NCBI GenBank assembly: GCA_900762245.1
Contig: CAAFFR010000141.1
Coordinates: 1-14,355 of the forward strand
Length of the DNA: 14,355 nucleotides
From: an uncultured Oscillospiraceae bacterium
GTDB taxonomy: Bacteria; Bacillota_A; Clostridia; Oscillospirales; Oscillospiraceae
Reading direction: 5' to 3'
The notes beneath the pieces were generated by a model that was given only the letters and a program-made list of their open reading frames with translations, was not told the DNA's origin and did not search any database. Each line of letters starts with the position of its first letter. Within the stretch, counting starts at the first letter, position 1. Below are positions 14,064-14,355 of this stretch, piece after piece. The position numbers and the translations under genes are program-made.

Positions 14064-14098
14064 ATCCCACGGCGAAAAACGCCGTGGGATTTTATTTT
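14064..14098 (+). terminator. Rho-independent terminator after the secreted protein gene
   Basis: A perfect 11-bp stem (14064-14074 with 14080-14090) with an AAAAA loop and T-rich tail TTTATTTT at 14091-14098, 9 nt after the stop. It separates this gene from the tRNA unit. Confidence 0.93.
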
Positions 14099-14127
14099 AA
14101 AATTTTCAAAAAAAGATAAAAAAATGC

Positions 14128-14155
14128 TTGACTTTTTCGGATACCATGCTATAAT
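14128..14155 (+). promoter_or_regulatory. Promoter of the tRNA-Thr/tRNA-Tyr unit
   Basis: TTGACT at 14128-14133, a 16-bp spacer and TATAAT at 14150-14155, preceded by an A-rich stretch (14108-14124) that could act as an UP element. The start would fall about 14162, roughly 15 nt before the first tRNA. Confidence 0.82.
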
Positions 14156-14176
14156 ACATCGTGTTCGGAGCGACTC

Positions 14177-14252
14177 GCCGGTATAGCTCAGTCGGTAGAG
14201 CAACTGATTTGTAATCAGTAGGTCGGGGGTTCGAGTCCGTCTACCGGCTCCA
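14177..14252 (+). tRNA. tRNA-Thr (anticodon TGT)
   Basis: The cloverleaf is complete: acceptor GCCGGTA/TACCGGC, D-arm GCTC/GAGC, anticodon stem ACTGA/TCAGT with loop TTTGTAA (anticodon TGT at 14210-14212, reading ACA), T-arm with GTTCGAG, discriminator T and encoded CCA at 14250-14252. It decodes threonine and is 76 nt with CCA. Confidence 0.97.
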
Positions 14253-14270
14253 AACCGAACAATTGAATAT

Positions 14271-14355
14271 GGGGGAGTTCCCGAGTGGCCAAAGGGGACA
14301 GACTGTAAATCTGCTGCGTTTCGCTTCGATGGTTCGAATCCGTCCTCCCCCACCA
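14271..14355 (+). tRNA. tRNA-Tyr (anticodon GTA)
   Basis: Acceptor GGGGGAG/CTCCCCC, a class II long variable arm (14315-14327), anticodon loop CTGTAAA with GTA at 14305-14307, T-stem GATGG/CCGTC, discriminator A and encoded CCA at 14353-14355, the last bases of the window. The outermost anticodon-stem pair reads A-C rather than a Watson-Crick pair; the other four pairs hold. A further tRNA could follow outside the window. It lies 18 nt after tRNA-Thr in the same unit. Confidence 0.96.

Noticed and set aside
14051..14353. 100-codon minus-strand frame over the tRNA genes
   Set aside because: It is the reverse complement of tRNA-Tyr and tRNA-Thr. Peptides of the GFEPSKRNA and RTRTPDLLITNQLLYRLSY type are well-known false calls over tRNAs.

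Overview
This window is a GC-rich (by eye well above 50%) piece of a Firmicutes chromosome, most likely a gut-type Clostridia (Oscillospirales-like). Reasons: a mutS-mutL-miaA-hfq block, a ylmE(yggS)-sepF-divIVA-ileS block with a T-box leader on ileS, a MutL with the C-terminal endonuclease motif, Gram-positive style Shine-Dalgarno sites, and a secreted protein with modules typical of surface proteins in this group. All convincing genes lie on the + strand. The species cannot be fixed from the sequence alone.

Layout. 1-4639: the end of mutS, a CPBP-type membrane protease and mutL, tightly packed as one translationally coupled mismatch-repair unit. 4640-5822: a small cassette of two paralogous membrane zinc-ribbon proteins and a GNAT acetyltransferase, joined by ATGA overlaps and bracketed by two oppositely oriented copies of a GC-rich palindromic repeat. 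5842-7128: miaA, hfq and a strong hairpin terminator. 7149-7376: a gene-free repeat cluster, with a MITE-like unit nested between two further oppositely oriented palindromes. 7405-9354: yggS, sepF and divIVA, with a near-consensus promoter buried inside yggS that could serve sepF-divIVA separately. 9362-9453: another copy of the first MITE-like family. 9470-9701: an isoleucine T-box (specifier ATC) with resolvable antiterminator and terminator. 9711-9839: a different, heavily hairpinned MITE-like repeat lying between the T-box terminator and the ileS ribosome binding site. 9874-12710: ileS and its terminator. 12790-14098: a monocistronic gene for a secreted beta-sandwich protein, with a perfect-consensus promoter, a dyad upstream and a terminator. 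14128-14355: a promoter, then tRNA-Thr(TGT) and tRNA-Tyr(GTA), the latter ending exactly at the window edge.

How the genes work together. MutS and MutL repair replication mismatches. MiaA and Hfq act on tRNA and RNA. YggS, SepF and DivIVA belong to the PLP-homeostasis and cell-division neighbourhood. IleS is controlled by tRNA-Ile charging through its T-box. Most genes are core functions. The unusual content is in the joints: three families of interspersed inverted repeats, an accessory cassette of unknown role, an in-gene promoter, and a possibly unanchored exported protein. I did not find a clear defence system, CRISPR array, prophage or transposase.
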